Below, piece after piece: positions 31,051 through 40,830 of a stretch of DNA of 64,000 nucleotides; positions within the stretch are counted from its first letter, which is position 1; every line of letters begins with the position of its first letter. Origin of the DNA: Ostrinia nubilalis (Eukaryota; Arthropoda; Insecta; Lepidoptera; Crambidae). The notes beneath the pieces were generated by a model. It did no database searches, was not told the origin of the DNA, and saw nothing but the letters and a program-made list of their open reading frames with translations. The position numbers and the translations under genes are program-made. Location: positions 8,861,001-8,925,000 of the forward strand of contig NC_087118.1 of assembly GCF_963855985.1 (NCBI RefSeq), read 5' to 3'.

Positions 31051-32092
31051 ACTACTGTACTGACCAACTGGATTGTAATTACGGCACTGTAATTACGACA
31101 CTTTGACCCCAGACGACTCGACCTTCATTAGTCAATCATGAAATGAAAACTTAACCCCAACCACATGTCGTCTCCATTAATGATTGGAAATGAATTAATG
31201 GCACCTAAATTTATTATTTGTAGGAAAAAAATCCTTCAACGATTTATTATTGAACACGTGAAAAATCTTAATCGATTTTTTGCCTTCAATGTCACCTCCT
31301 TACACCCTACCCCTGCGCCGCGATGATCTTCCGACTCTTTCTTGCAAGGGAAAGCCGCCGTGCGATACGTCTTGCGTCTCACTCGCACTACACGTGCCGG
31401 TGCCATTGTTCCGACAACAAAAGACCTTTCGTTGTCCTTCAAAGATTAAACAGTGCGTTGGACACATTTCTTTAATGCCTAAGGTTTTTTTTCAATGGTG
31501 TCTTATTTTTAGTTAAGGTATTTTTAGTACACAATATCGTGATTTACGATGATAAAATTTAGATGATTACCTACAATGTCTCATTTTCCTTAATCAAAGT
31601 TATCAAGTTTAATGATTCGTTCGTTCATTCATTTCAGCCGAATGACGTCCACAATGAACGGTCCTGATTATTCAGTTTATTTTAATAAGTAAGTTACAGT
31701 CAATGAAGTAAAATTAATTCTTGACCACTTTGTTTACTTTTACTTATCCAAAATCCAAATCGAATCAAATAAGGTAAGGGAGTATTTGACTTGTGCTAAA
31801 TCTTTTTAGATGGACTGATTTTCCTGGGGGATTGCTTAAGGTTTTTGCCTCTCAGAGACAAATTTTTAGGCAGAAAATTATAATGAATTCTGTTATTTGT
31901 TTTATCTACGCTAGTTTGTCGTACTATTAATTTTCAGGGGTGTCACGACGCAATTTGGCGACAAAAACTGAATCAGCTGATTACTCAATAATGGTACCTT
32001 TCCCAGACTTTCTGACACCACTATAGTATTTATATGACTATGTTAACATGGGCTGGTCTCGGCTCATATACCCATTTACCTAACACCCTGTA

Positions 32093-32492
32093 TATCCTTT
32101 TTGTCTCCACCTTTGTAGACCGGTACGATTCTTGCGGTTTTCCATATCCTGGGAAACACTCCATCCTGCAAATACTTATTAAATAAATAGCAAATAGGTT
32201 CGTCAATGACGTCGGCTATTTGTCTCAAAAAACAGGCATGAATGTTATCAACTCCAGCACCCTTATTGACGTCAAGTGCCTTAAGCGAGGCATTAACTTC
32301 ATCTTTTGAAATCACAACTCCATTGATCAAAGCACTTGAAGTCATGCTGTCATCTATAGTGATGTGTTTAATTTCAAAATTATTTGGTACATCGGAAGGC
32401 TCGAATACCGACTGGAAAAACGTTGAAAAAAGGTTACATACATCTTTTGGTGAGTTTTCAGTTACTCCCTTATAGTACATTGTATTTAACAT
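32093..32492 (-). pseudogene. LINE C RT, N-terminal part
   Basis: Continues the RT upstream of the delta insertion. Signature text ALDVNKGAGVDNIHACFLRQ followed by IWKTARIVPVYKGGDKKD, the region 0 to 1 transition of CR1/Jockey RTs. It is open for about 130 codons. Upstream of 32492 the frame is broken by small indels, so the RT N-terminus and the endonuclease are not continuous. Confidence 0.75.
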
Positions 32493-32819
32493 TACTTCTT
32501 ATACTGTCTTCAACATGCCTCAAGTAATCATTATAACGCCTATTAGCCATATCCTTAAATTGTTTTCTGTACAAGGAGAAAATACAATAATTTGTTTCAG
32601 TTTCTTCTTTCTAGTCTAGTTTCTAGTTATTTCTTCATTTGTATCCATGCCCGCTGTTTTTTCTTATATAAGTTTATAAGCGTGGGAGTAAACCAATTTG
32701 GGAACAACGAAGACTTGGTAACTTTAGTAGGGACATACTTTTTAATAATATTATGTATCTGTTCGTAAAAAATAGAGACTGCATCCTCCACATCCCTTCC
32801 TGAAAAAACGTTACTCCAG

Positions 32820-33219
32820 TCAATATTTTTTTATTGCATCCCGAATTTTTGTATAGTCAGCATATCTATAGCAATATTTCAAATAGCTTTTGCATTTCTT
32901 TTTACCCAGTTCTTCTATAATTGGTATAACTACTTGAAAAGGAGGGTGATATAAGTCGGGCAAGACCAGTGGAACATGTACTGATGACGTTTTGCTATTT
33001 ATGTTATTACTGATGCACAAATCTAACACTTTACCAGTTTTGTTTTTTAATGAGTTCAATTGGTAGCACTCAAATAAAGTCATGAAATCAAAAATGCATC
33101 CTTGTGTTGAGCTAATGTTTGAATTTTGAATAAGTTGTGAGTATGCACCTTTACTTTCCCACTGCAAATTAGGTAGGTTAAAGTCGCCCAGTACATAAAG
33201 GTCAACATCTAAATCGAGT
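32820..33219 (-). pseudogene. LINE C endonuclease fragment
   Basis: Holds the EEP block LYVLGDFNLPNLQWES near 33150-33195 and, further on, GKVLDLCISNN (the DLVLT-type motif) and a region rich in basic residues (KKCKSYLKYCYRYADYTK). The element starts at 33219, so the N-terminal catalytic Glu motif is missing. Non-functional. Confidence 0.65.
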
Positions 33220-33266
33220 AATGTTTTGCTTTGTTATCTTGATTAGTTACTAGTCGTTCACGAAAG

Positions 33267-33272
33267 TTTATT
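33267..33272 (-). terminator. Polyadenylation signal of the small gene
   Basis: AATAAA on the minus strand, about 120 bases after the proposed stop codon and about 40 bases before the LINE C insertion point at 33220-33227. Confidence 0.4.
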
Positions 33273-33394
33273 AAAGAAAATGTTATTTAATTATCACTAA
33301 ACAAAGAAACAATATAGGATTAATTATGTTTAAATTATCGTAAAATAGAATCAAAGTGCAAGTGAGAAAGTGCAAGTTGCTATAGAAACAATGT

Positions 33395-34258
33395 TATTTT
33401 ATAGGGTAATTATAACAAGTATACGTACCCAGCCTTTTTTTTTGACGTCTCCTTCTTTGCAGCCTTGATCTTGCTCTGGCTGCTGGCCTTAGTTTTCTTG
33501 GAGGGGCTGTAACAAATTTGATGATTATCAGCTAGACGAATATCATTCATTCATAACGAATCTTTCATACAAAGAAGGTAGGTAAGTCATAATACGAGTA
33601 GGTATGTACCTTAGATCTTCTTCTTCGTCCGAAGAGTACTCCCAGTCAGAACCCAGGCCAGCTGCAGCAGCGTTGCGTTTCTTACAGTCTAATTCAGCAC
33701 TGTAAAATATACATTTAGGAGTTAACACAGTAATAAGTGAAATAGTAAATTGTACGCTAACCTAACACATTTAATTAATTTAATATTTAAGCTACGAACC
33801 TTATCTTTTTTTTGGTCACCTTAGCCTTGCTGCTGCCGCTGCCTTTGGTCGTCTTCTTTGGAGGGCTATAGTAAAAATAATTAGGTTTTAAAGCAAGTTT
33901 CATCGTATTTTTATCAATCATTATTTCAGTCTTTATAATTTAGTAATCAATATTTACCAAGTATTATCTTCTGACGAGTACTCAGACTCTGACTCCAAGC
34001 AAACTGCAGCAGCGCTACGATTCTTGTACTCGGATTCCGACCTGTAAGTAAATTATTTGAAAAATAACAAAGACTAGTGTATGTCTGAACGGACTGTGAA
34101 ATAAACAATGATAGTACTGGGGATTGAGTATTTTAGTAGTCTCAACGACCTGAAACCCTAAATTCAGATACCAAAACAAAACAGTTGTACTGAGTCTACT
34201 ATGTCTAAACCTTGAGAACCAAAAATATTATTTATTATAATAAAATAACTCACGAACA
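33395..34258 (-). CDS. Small multi-exon gene with duplicated acidic/basic exon pairs
   Basis: Four minus-strand exons have AG acceptors and GT donors, all in phase 2 and all multiples of three: A 34041-33958 (84 nt), B 33865-33800 (66), A' 33699-33610 (90), B' 33506-33429 (78). A and A' encode acidic Ser/Glu-rich segments (SESEYKNRSAAAVCLESESE; KKRNAAAAGLGSDWEYSSDE). B and B' encode Lys-rich segments (PPKKTTKGSGSSKAK; PSKKTKASSQSKIK). The frame stays open through all four. A start codon could be split AT|G between a 5' exon ending at 34258 (donor GTTCGT) and exon A. Reading on past B' gives a stop at 33397-33395, about 117 residues in all, with AATAAA at 33272-33267. Probably nuclear from composition; family unknown. 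An extra 3' exon after TATAG at about 33381 is an alternative. Confidence 0.6.
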
Positions 34259-34440
34259 TTTTCCCAGAAGTGAAGCTGAAGCGCAGAGTTACAGCACGAA
34301 GAATCGAAGATGATCAGATATGAATCGCAGAAAATAATGATAATTACTTCACTTACCGCTTATTTTATATTCAAATTTTCACTCACACAAACACTGTAAA
34401 ACAGTCAAAATAACGCACACACCAAATAATGCCGATCAGC
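34254..34440 (-). other. Probable 5' exons and promoter side of the small gene
   Basis: Minus strand: a donor CG|GTAAGT at 34357/34356 suggests a leader exon from about 34440 down to 34357. A short second exon follows an AG at 34276-34277 and ends at GTTCGT (34257) or GTGAGT (34253). Only the first choice puts a split ATG in the exon A frame. No TATA box is obvious. Confidence 0.35.
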
Positions 34441-34771
34441 AATTGATTGAACAAACAAGTTTATCAAATTACTTTAAAATATTATTTACCCATCAGCAAC
34501 TTTTATTCGCGTGAAATTTACGAAATATTATTTCAATCACTAGGGATTGACCGCGGCTCCACCTGCACATTTTTGATTTTTCACAAAGTTTCAACCAAAT
34601 CACACTTATGGTTTTATTTATGGTTTTATATGACTCAAAATCATTTGATGTAGTTAGTAATATTAGTCGCTCAAATCAATAATAATTATGTATTATTATG
34701 AATAGGTATTTCAAATTCAGAGCTTCCTGGAATGAGCACTTCCAATTTGCAGGCACGCTTCTGTTTTATAA
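34441..34771. other. AT-rich flank, no feature seen
   Basis: No coding match or repeat boundary is seen up to the TTTTATAA duplication at 34764-34771. Short frames here lack any recognisable family signature. Confidence 0.4.
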
Positions 34772-36232
34772 CCCTCTGGACACGTGGTCCGACTGCTTTG
34801 TCCGACTAATCGGACCACGTGAACTTATTTTTCCTGTTGGTTCGATTAAGGAATCGGACTATCAAGACTTTCTGTTCTTAAGGTTACATGGTCCGACCTT
34901 TAACCGCCCAACCTATTTGAAAGAAAAAAAGAAAGATACATTCATTCTTTCATTAACTCAACACTATTTAATTGCATTTTCTTGATTGAAAAACTATAAC
35001 AGACCTATTCCTTTTAGTTCAAATCAAAGTTTAACTGAGTTGAACTTTCAGGAAAAAAATTCCATAGCTTCAATATTTTTTCTAGAAATTTGAAATAAAC
35101 GGAATATATTTTCCTAAAAATTCAACTATAATAAATCTATTGAATATTTTTGATAGATTTTTAGGCTAACTAGTTACCTAAAAAAAATTTCGTCGTCATC
35201 GTCCGTCAATTTTAATATAAAAAAATATTGGACTTGAATCATTTAATTGCCAATCAAACAAATAATTACAAAGTTATAGTGCGTTGAATTTCCGCGTGAC
35301 GTCACAAAGTGCAGCACTTTTACGCACTCACTGACGTCACGGGCCTTTTCTTTAAAACTTTGGCACGCTTTATCTCTTTACATTTTCATTGGTTTTAAAA
35401 AGTGAAAAATAGGTGTCGAGTATTTTTTGATAAGCTAACTGACGGACTAATTAACTAAAAACTATAATCCGGGCCTCTTCAAGGCGAGAGTGAATAAGCA
35501 TTTACAGGGCAGATATGTACCATCCTAGACTGCATCCCACTTAACATCAGGTGCGATTGTGGTCAAATACCTGCCTTGCTATGCATAAAAAAAAAACTTG
35601 CTTTTTACCCAGAAAACATCCCTATTGAAAATTTGGAAAACAAATGAATACCTACCTACATACTCAATACTCAATAGTTTATTGCTTCCATAATGTTTAC
35701 AAAATGTGTTATTGGTACCTACTTATCTATAATAATATAAACATTTCGGAAATGTTTATAAAAAAATCCGTGTATTTCAACTTCCTTGAAAGATTACTTA
35801 GGAAAGTTGACTTTACGGTTTTTTTTCCTGAAAGTTCAATTCAGTTGAACTTTGAATTGAACTAAATGGATGGAGGTCGTTTTACATTGAATGAAACAAT
35901 ATTTAATAAAAATATTTATACCTTTACATATTTCTATTATTTATTCGTGAACGGCTTGGCATGGAAAGGTCCATGCCAAGCCGTTCACGAGGAAGCTCTT
36001 GTTATTATTATGACCAAAGAGCATCGCATTGGTAGTTAATATGAAATTGTCACGGGAAATAGTTTCCATGGATCGATTTTGTTGCATACCACCCTGAATT
36101 TATTTCAAGTCCGATTAGTCGGACGAAGTGGAATTGCGATTCCTTGTAGTCCGATTAATCGAACCAACAGGAAAAAAAAGTTCACGTGGTCCGATTAATC
36201 GGACAAAGCAGTCGGACCACGTGTCCAGAGGG
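34772..36232. mobile_element. Inverted-repeat DNA transposon, CCCTCTGG ends, unclassified
   Basis: Termini CCCTCTGGACACGTGGTCCG at 34772 and its complement at 36213-36232; TTTTATAA is present at 34764-34771 and 36233-36240. Inverted similarity goes much deeper: the blocks around 34800-34860 and 36120-36200, and those at 35014-35062 and 35818-35870, are mirror images. The interior is AT-rich and non-coding. The 8-bp duplication would suit hAT, P or Merlin, but the CCC terminus fits none well. Confidence 0.7.
35945..35990. repeat. Perfect 21-bp hairpin
   Basis: TCGTGAACGGCTTGGCATGGA at 35945-35965 is the exact complement of 35970-35990, with an AAGG loop. It lies inside the CCCTCTGG element and is GC-richer than its surroundings. 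Confidence 0.85.
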
Positions 36233-36255
36233 TTTTATAAAACGTACATGTACCT

Positions 36256-36386
36256 ACAGACAATATGTTCCCAAACAGTGGGAGTACAGGATCCAGCAGC
36301 GTTGTGATGAAATGATTTATTTAAGGCATTCCGGCACAATTAAATCGGAACGGACGAAGCGAAGAGTTGTTGTCAATTGCTACTAA
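36256..36386 (+). CDS. Possible terminal exon of an unknown gene
   Basis: After a pyrimidine-poor acceptor-like TACCTACAG (to about 36260), a frame reads YVPKQWEYRIQQRCDEMIYL and ends TKRRVVVNCY at a TAA (36384-36386). The composition looks protein-like, with Trp, Cys and charged residues. No family is recognised and no upstream partner exon is found, so this could be chance or part of the 5' end of the next LINE. Confidence 0.18.
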
Positions 36387-36816
36387 GAAATAGTCGAATA
36401 ATTACTGTTTAAAGTGCACTGTGACTGCCGTAATTGTGTGAATTAAATACGTGAATATGAACTTTATTGGTGAGTGATAAATGCAAGACTTATAATGCAT
36501 TAATCAAGGACTATTTTCAATTAATCAACGAAGCGCAAGACAGTAATATTTAGTGCTACCCACCAAACGTTATTATCTATTTTGTGTCGGCTCTCAATAG
36601 AAACGCGTAAGCGACGCGTCCTGCACGGCGCTTAAGCTCTTATGGTCGCGACAGTTGACACGGTGGAACGTGGGAGCATTTATTAGCGTGCAAATTACAA
36701 CTGAGCAGAGAAACTGTCTAGAAGTACTTTTTTATGGGCGCATTTATTGCAGTGCTACTTTCGCATTGAACAGTAAATATCATTTCTATCAAGATTGAAA
36801 AGAAAAAACAAACAAA

Positions 36817-37239
36817 ATGGATCCACTAGTTACTGATTGGGGATGTTGTTCTTCTAGCGATGCAAATGATAAATTTCTTCAGTGTGATACTTGTAGAAAG
36901 GCTTTTCATTACAAATGCCTAAATCTGGAAACTTCGCTACAGTTGACATCTTGGACTTGCCCTATGTGTACTCCGACTACATCGAGCAAAAATAACAACG
37001 ATAATACCCCTGTTCGTTTCAACCCGAATGTGACTGTACGGTCCAGCAAGAGACCAGCTTTACAATCTCCACCAGAATCATCTGCTGCACAGATTACAGA
37101 ACATTCAGTACGTACAGTCATTAGGGAGGAAATGGAAAATCAAATGGAAGAGCTTCTGGGAAGGTTCACGTCATCTATGAGACTTATGCTGAACAGCGAA
37201 TTAAAGCAAATGCGAGAGGAGATAAAAGAAGTTTCATGA
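36817..37239 (+). pseudogene. LINE D ORF1, PHD finger and coiled coil
   Basis: Starts MDPLVTDWGCCSSSDANDKF. A PHD-type zinc finger (CCSSSD ... LQCDTCRKAFHYKCLN ... WTCPMC) covers residues 9-50, followed by a Ser/Asn linker and a helical, coiled-coil-like region from 90 (EEMENQMEELLGRF, ELKQMREEIKE). A stop at 37237 is premature: in a shifted frame the coiled coil continues to the gypsy insertion at 37463, and the conserved C-terminal domain lies at 48056. ORF1 proteins of this type accompany some CR1-group LINEs as chaperone-like RNA binders. Confidence 0.75.
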
Positions 37240-37463
37240 AAGAAAGAAAGGAGGATAAAGAGACTATTCGGAAGTTACAGGAACAAAACGATCTAATGTC
37301 AACTACTCTCAAGGATATGACATCCCGCCTAAACATTTTGGAACAACAGTCGAGGGCTAATAATCTTGAAATACAGTGTGTTCCTCAGAAGAAAAATTAA
37401 AATCTCATTGATATCGTCACACAATTGGGAAAGGTGGTAAATAACGAGATAAGAGCGGAAGAT

Positions 37464-37855
37464 AGTTATGTCCTCCAACATGCCATCACGCATTATCCAA
37501 GTACCTAAATAAGCATTAAGATAACGAAATAAGCATATTAAGCATATCATATTACAATAACAGTCTAAACTGCTGATGCTGAGTCGGGATAATTGAAATC
37601 AACATCCTGCAGTTCCCGGTAGACGCCTCACGCCACCGGACCGATAATCAGCCCTATATAAGGAGCCCGTGATGATGGTATGGATACATTAGATTTTAGG
37701 CTTCCCACTTCGAAGCACCTTAGGTTAGTTAGGCTAGTACCGTTCAATCGCTGAACACTTAGTTGTAATTTCTGTACTTTATAATTTCATTAAAATCATT
37801 GAAAGTTTAAAGTTGTAGTTTTTTTATAAAGTCTGCTCGCCGCACAAACTTGACT
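37464..37855 (+). repeat. Errantivirus-type 5' LTR
   Basis: Contains a TATATAAG box at about 37655-37662 and the R/U5 region after it. Differs from the 3' LTR at two positions within the first 60 bases; the rest is identical. Confidence 0.92.
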
Positions 37856-37871
37856 GGCGCAGCCGGTAGGA
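37854..37871 (+). other. Primer-binding site, tRNA-Ser type
   Basis: CTGGCGCAGCCGGTAGGA at the LTR end. TGGCGCAG followed by GGTAGGA agrees with the known tRNA-Ser primer site of the 17.6/297 group. Confidence 0.6.
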
Positions 37872-37977
37872 TCTCGCGTCGCGATAATCAAAGTATAACG
37901 ATTATATCGGTCTTGAGCAGTCGCGGTTAGGCTATCAAGTCTACAACGGCGGGATCCACGAACCAAACAAATAAGTC

Positions 37978-38037
37978 AAGCGGCACCAGCACCAGCAGCA
38001 GCACCAGCAGCAGCAGCACCAGCAGCAGCAGCGGCAC
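37978..38037 (+). repeat. (CAG/CAC)n repeat in the gypsy leader
   Basis: A run of CACCAGCAGCAG-type units between the primer-binding site and the gag start. Confidence 0.8.
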
Positions 38038-38368
38038 ACCGAGAAGATATGGGGGTGAGCGGCAAGTGAGTAAACCTTTTCGCTACCGTTTTTGTACCAT
38101 TCTTCCCAAATTTTTGTAACGTTCTTTATCCCAAATCATAATAAACGTTACTGCTCGTAGTTCCTTCCACTTTAAGGATTACGCCAGCGCTTAGTAATAG
38201 GAAAGAAATATTTTGAAATTGTTTATTTTATCAGAAAATTGTTAATTAATTAAAATGGAACATATAAATGTTATACCTAGTGAAATGTTAAATTTAATAC
38301 CGAAGTTTGAAGGCGACGGTAAAACATTGAATTTATTCCTAAGGGAATGCCAATATGTTATAAATATA

Positions 38369-39417
38369 CAGTGTGTCCGGGCATGTAGTGATCAAACTTT
38401 AAAGGCGTAATCTATGAACAATTTTATCGATGAAAATACTTCAAATTTGGGACTTGACCCATTTCTCGAAAAATTACATCGATTTAAATTTTTAATTTTT
38501 AGTTTACACCTCTTCTTTAAAAAACAAGTGAAAGCGTGGGTAGCTTAACATTAATAGGCAAATATTTTATATCATGCGATAGCCAATAAAATTATTTATT
38601 AGTAGAAGAAACAAACAGACACAAATTTCATACATTTTATGGGAGTAAGAATGGATTGAATTAGAAAAATACATTACTTTTTTCACTTCTTTTTCAGTTT
38701 TTTTCCAACACAAGAAAAACCAGGTCGTTAAGGTATGTTTTATTTGCATTGTATTATTAGTATTTAAGCTATTCTACAAAACGAATGTAAATTTATTAGT
38801 CTACGTCTATTAGTTTCGACGTAATTGTTGAACAAAGATACCCCTTCCCAGCGGTTTCCATAGCGCAACGTGACATGCGAAAATGCACTGCCTGAAAGAA
38901 TCACACAACCTATTCCGATTACTATGGAAACCGCTGGGAAGGGGTTTCTTTGTTCAACAATTACGTCGAAACTAATAGACGTAGACTAATAAATTTACAT
39001 TCGTTTTGTAGAATAGCTCAAATACTAAAAATACAATGCAAATAAAACATACCTTAACGACCTGGTTTTTCTTGTGTTGGAAAATAACTGAAAAAGAAGT
39101 GAAAAAAGTATTGTATTTTTCTAATTAAATCCATTCTTACTCCCATAAAATGTATGAAACTTGTGTCTGCTTTCTTCTTCTTCTAATAGATAATTTTATT
39201 GGCTATTGCATGATATAAAATATTTGCCTATTAATGTTAAGCTACCCACGCTTTCACTTGTTTTTTTTAAGAAGAGGTGTAAACTAAAAATTAAAAACTT
39301 AAATCGATGTAATTTTTCGAGAAATGGGTCAGGCCCCAAATTTGAAGTATTTTTATCGATAAAATTGTCCCTAGATTTTGCCCTTAAAGTTTGATCACTA
39401 CAAGCCCGGACACACTG
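38369..39417. mobile_element. Palindromic Tc1/mariner-like element, beta family
   Basis: CAGTGTGTCCGGGCATGTAG at the left end, complement at the right with small differences; TA at 38367-38368 and 39418-39419. The arms of about 480-500 bp are almost perfect mirror images around a spacer of some 60 bp at 38870-38930. No coding capacity. Its removal repairs the gag frame. Confidence 0.85.
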
Positions 39418-40421
39418 TATATAGAGGCCCTGATGAAAATGTAACACAAAACAGTTATGTATTTCATGCGATAACTAGTAGATTAGTAGGACGCGCAGCG
39501 GCATTGTTAAGCGAGCGCGAAGATATTAATACATGGATAGCATTAAAACAAGTGTTAACCCAGCATTTTGGAGACCCCAGATCGGAAGCTTGCATAGCGA
39601 TCGAACTAGAACAAATTAAAATCAAACATGGAGAGTCGTATAGCGAGTTATGTCATCGTATTCAGAATGTTAAGAGCACACTGATGTCCAAAGTCAACAT
39701 GATTGAGGACGAAGGCATTAAAGCAGCTAAAGTAATTATACAGGGTGTTTCTTGTAAGGTGTCAAGCCGAAGGCAGGTGATAGGTGAGGACTAGACCTAT
39801 CGATTTCACCCCCATGTATGTTCTACGATTTTTCATAGTTTAGAAGTTATCGTGAATTTTGTGATTTTTTCAAATTGTATGACCCAGTAGGCTTTAAATT
39901 TTTTTATCTTTTTTTTGGGTTGACTTTTCTCAGATTTCTTTTTTTTGACAGATTCCCTATTAATTGCAGATTTTTGAAAAAAATAATCAACTTCCTATCT
40001 TTGATGCAAGATACAAAATTTTTGCTAGAAACATAAAAAATATGCTATTAGCGGAACATTCTAAAATTTTCAACTTAAAAGTTTAAAAAAAAGAAGAAAT
40101 TCCATAGGTCCAAAATAATTTTAAAAACTGCGCAGTTTTCTGAACTTTCATAATAACACAAAAAAACATGTACTTAATAGGCCATTATTTTCTGTAATCG
40201 CTCCACTAATGTGGTAAGTCGGAGATTCCGTTACATGTTTTTGACTTTCTTAGGACTAACTAATGATTGCAATTCTCTAAGTTTACGTTACTTAGAACAC
40301 ATTTAAAGACAATAACTGAACAGAACATTTTTTTATTCACAACGAGGAATCTCTTGCCCTTCATCTGACCTGATGAAAACTGATGGATGATCAGCGAGCT
40401 TCACTCGGAATCCTAAACCAC

Positions 40422-40490
40422 AGAGGAATTGGCTGTCCTAAATAGGTGGCCTTACCACTAGACCACAGTGGTGGTTGTTACTTTACGATT
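40422..40490 (-). other. tRNA-like/SINE segment in gamma copy 1
   Basis: Minus strand: TGTGGTCTAGTGGTAAGG resembles a polymerase III A box (TGGYNNAGTGG). A weak B-box-like GGTTTAGGATTCC lies about 50 bases on. The same segment occurs at about 54260-54330 in copy 2. Probably an old SINE head. Confidence 0.35.
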
Positions 40491-40539
40491 AAATTCGATA
40501 TAACTACCTACATATTAGAGTGTGAGAGAAAGGGAAAGA

Positions 40540-40542
40540 GTT

Positions 40543-40619
<77 letters not shown>

Positions 40620-40635
40620 TAGAGAGAGAGAGAGC
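40540..40635 (+). repeat. (GT)n(GA)n compound microsatellite
   Basis: About 28 GT units followed by two GA runs separated by a single AT. A shorter relative is at 54391-54476. Confidence 0.95.
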
Positions 40636-40669
40636 AAAAATGGGTGTAATGATTTATTTTAAAGTAAAT

Positions 40670-40830
40670 GTTCATAATGTCCGCCGTTGACCTGAATGCA
40701 CATTCGACAACGACGCAAAAAAAATCTTCGTAAAACCTTCTTCTTCATTTTAATTTGGTTTTGTGCTTCAGTCAGCTTTGTCCGCAGTTCATCAATATTT
40801 TCATATTCCCTATTGTATACCAGATGAAGG
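40670..40830 (-). pseudogene. Mariner-type transposase C-terminal relic
   Basis: On the minus strand a frame reads NREYENIDELRTKLTEAQNQ, then FLRRCRMCIQVNGGHYEHLL and a stop. The pattern of a helix with IxELRxxL and then RRCxxCIxxNGGHxEHLL is how many Tc1/mariner transposases end. Only this tail is present; no catalytic DD(E/D) part is seen. It sits at the centre of the palindrome, not at its end. Confidence 0.6.

Larger units (their letters stand above)
23958..32090. mobile_element. TA-flanked inverted-repeat element, delta family
   Basis: Terminal inverted repeats of about 88 bp start CAGGGTGTTAGGTAAATGGG at both ends with only a few differences. TA at 23956-23957 is repeated at 32091-32092. 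Removing the element with one TA restores the LINE C reading frame across the conserved RT region 1, which fixes the boundaries. About 2.2 kb belongs to the element itself (23958-24470 and 30382-32090). The rest is Jockey-3. No transposase is visible. Grouping with Tc1/mariner rests on the TA duplication and the CAGGGTG end shared with the gamma family. Confidence 0.85.
22179..33219 (-). mobile_element. CR1-like LINE C, 5'-truncated and twice interrupted
   Basis: A minus-strand non-LTR element. Its A tail is the T run up to 22203, its 3' UTR lies at 22204-22540, followed by the RT reading frame, and its truncated 5' end is at 33219 inside the endonuclease. AATGTTTT at 22175-22182 and 33220-33227 is the likely target duplication. 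Within it sit a 96-bp retro-tail (22892-22987) and a large TA-flanked element (23958-32090); both can be removed to give a continuous RT frame. Clade call (CR1/Daphne-like, Jockey superfamily) is from RT style and is less certain than the class. Confidence 0.82.

Noticed and set aside
31236..31442. 68-codon minus frame within the delta element
   Set aside because: Has a plausible basic composition but no recognisable domain, splice context or second copy to support it.
40540..40635. Regulatory Z-DNA element at the (GT)n(GA)n tract
   Set aside because: It is part of the gamma transposon in both copies; sequence alone gives no regulatory evidence.
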